A stretch of DNA of 64,000 nucleotides from contig CAVUKI010000001.1 of the NCBI GenBank assembly GCA_963741995.1, positions 1 to 64,000 on the forward strand, read 5' to 3'. The DNA comes from Bog-473 sp963741995 (GTDB lineage Bacteria > Actinomycetota > Acidimicrobiia > Acidimicrobiales > RAAP-2). The notes beneath the pieces were generated by a model. The model did not search any database. It saw only the letters and a program-made list of their open reading frames with translations, and was not told the origin of the DNA. Position numbers and translations under genes: made by a program. Positions 63,205 to 64,000 of the stretch are shown one piece after another (position 1 is the stretch's first letter; the number at the start of each line of letters is the position of its first letter).

Positions 63205-63804
63205 TCAGCCTTCTGGAGCGGGCCGGTCGAGATCGTGGATCAGAGGGCGGCTGTAGATCTCGTCGATCTGGTCGATCACGTTCTGCCGCGGCGGCATGTA
63301 CCCGTCGTCGGTATCCACGACGATGAGGGGGCAGTCCAAATCGAGCGGCTCGTAGAGGTCTGACTGGAGCTTTTCGGCCAAGGGCAGCAGCTTTCGGAGC
63401 CGCGCCTCGCCGCAGAGTGCGTCGTCGCGCATGCGGCGCTCGAAGCGCGCCACCGCGTGCCCGCTCCGGCAGTGGACGTTGACGAGGACACACCTGGGAG
63501 CAAGTCGCTGCGCCACATCGGGCTCGCTGACGCCGCGGTAGAAGGTCTGCTCGGCGACGAAGCTGACGCCGAGCTCCGCCCACAGCTCCATCGTCCTGTA
63601 GAACGGCTCGACACCAGCTGTGCCGAGATCCAGAGCCCGGTCCCGCGTTCTCCAGATGCCGTGCACCAACCGGTCCTTGTGCACCAGGGGCACGTCGAGA
63701 CCGTGGGCAAGCGCGGCGGCCAGAATGGTCTTGCCCGAACCGGGCGCGCCGCCCACCAGGACCGCGAGGGGAAGGCGGCTTGTCGCCTTGGTTCGATCTG
63801 CCAT
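63205..63804 (-). CDS. P-loop ATPase/kinase-like protein
   Basis: 199 residues. Walker A is VLVGGAPGSGKTILAAALA, and a zeta-toxin/kinase-like fold is suggested by VHKDRLVHGIW, VSFVAEQTFYRGV and VLVNVHCRSGHAVARFERRM. The end carries CPLIVVDTDDGYMPP. ATG start; lies 3 bases after the stop of the next gene upstream on the minus strand, so the two are probably co-transcribed. Substrate unknown. Confidence 0.8.
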   Translation of the reverse strand: MADRTKATSRLPLAVLVGGAPGSGKTILAAALAHGLDVPLVHKDRLVHGIWRTRDRALDLGTAGVEPFYRTMELWAELGVSFVAEQTFYRGVSEPDVAQRLAPRCVLVNVHCRSGHAVARFERRMRDDALCGEARLRKLLPLAEKLQSDLYEPLDLDCPLIVVDTDDGYMPPRQNVIDQIDEIYSRPLIHDLDRPAPEG

Positions 63805-63807
63805 GGC

Positions 63808-64000
63808 TCAGGCTTTCTCCGCCGGCCGTGGCGCCGGCTGCAGCTCGTGGCGCAGCGTGGGCGAGGACCACACTCGCGAGCGCCACGACACGCGAGGGAT
63901 GAGCGGCAGCAGCGTCTGCTCCCGCGCGCAGCCGACCCAGACTCCCGTGCCGTAGGCGACGTCGTCGGCCACGTGCACGGCCACGGCGCGCACTGGGTCC
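63808..64000 (-). CDS. C-terminal fragment, possibly glycosyltransferase MftF
   Basis: The frame is open to the right edge and gives 64 codons of a C-terminus: DPVRAVAVHVADDVAYGTGV, then WVGCAREQTLLPLIPRVSWR and an Arg/Pro tail. The DDxAYGxGVWxGC...PLxP pattern recalls the end of mycofactocin glycosyltransferases (MftF), recalled from memory and not checked. Context (MftD-like and NDMA-type dehydrogenase genes nearby) agrees. With only the last 60 residues visible this is tentative; it could be another protein entirely. Confidence 0.4.
   Translation of the reverse strand, partial: DPVRAVAVHVADDVAYGTGVWVGCAREQTLLPLIPRVSWRSRVWSSPTLRHELQPAPRPAEKA

Noticed and set aside
1..64000. CRISPR array, insertion sequence, prophage, tRNA or rRNA gene
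   Set aside because: No regularly spaced repeats, no transposase or integrase motifs, and no clover-leaf or rRNA-like stretches were recognised; only short tandem repeats occur.

Overview
The window is high-GC (roughly 70%) bacterial chromosome, densely packed with genes, many of which overlap by 4 bases (ATGA/GTGA). The gene content points to an actinobacterium, plausibly Acidimicrobiia or a relative. The signs are a 14-gene nuo operon, an actinobacterial ctaE-qcrCAB cluster, a separate ctaC-ctaD-ctaF cluster, a MftD-type FMN protein beside an NDMA-type alcohol dehydrogenase, and a SCO6745-type helix-turn-helix protein. The class assignment is inference. No rRNA, tRNA, CRISPR array, insertion sequence or phage gene was found.

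Layout. 1-1493 (-): geranylgeranyl-reductase-type flavoprotein, cut by the window edge. 1581-17694 (+): nuoABCDEFGHIJKLMN, respiratory complex I. 17700-19085 (-): DUF2252 protein. 19477-23182 (-): a three-gene unit of an MprF-like membrane protein, a 50-residue zinc-ribbon protein and a PPOX-family flavoprotein. 23281-23793 (+): HAD-type phosphatase. 23784-28962 (-): YbjQ-family protein, hemE, hemH, hemY and lnt, all overlapping or touching. 29075-31435 (+): HelD-like helicase. 31523-36705 (+): ctaE, qcrC, qcrA, qcrB and a SCO6745-type regulator. 36536-38189 (-): two short-chain dehydrogenases. 38286-41573 (+): cyclase-YHS fusion, hisA, an ArsR-SRPBCC protein with a clear promoter and operator, a RibD/DHFR-like reductase and a glyoxalase-fold protein. 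41537-48891 (-): MFS exporter, ctaF, ctaD, ctaC, alkylsulfatase-like hydrolase, tatA, CopD-like membrane protein and enoyl-CoA hydratase. 49032-64000: mixed metabolic genes, an ABC exporter, two divergent TetR genes, and at the right end genes that look linked to mycofactocin (NDMA-type alcohol dehydrogenase, MftD-like protein, possible MftF C-terminus).

How the genes work together. Complex I feeds electrons to menaquinone. The cytochrome bcc complex (QcrCAB) and the aa3 oxidase (CtaC, D, E, F) complete the chain to oxygen, and the heme operon supplies cofactor. TatA may help export the Rieske protein, as is known for the family.

Two cross-cutting observations. First, many conserved genes (geranylgeranyl reductase, nuoC, D, E, F, G, M, N, hisA, enoyl-CoA hydratase) carry single-base frame breaks, often in G or C runs, while the intervening frame remains conserved. 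This looks like consensus error rather than gene decay, so protein lengths here are provisional. Second, at least 14 genes without a Shine-Dalgarno sequence carry a TANNNT hexamer 6-8 bases before the start codon, the arrangement expected for leaderless transcripts. This also helps fix several start sites.
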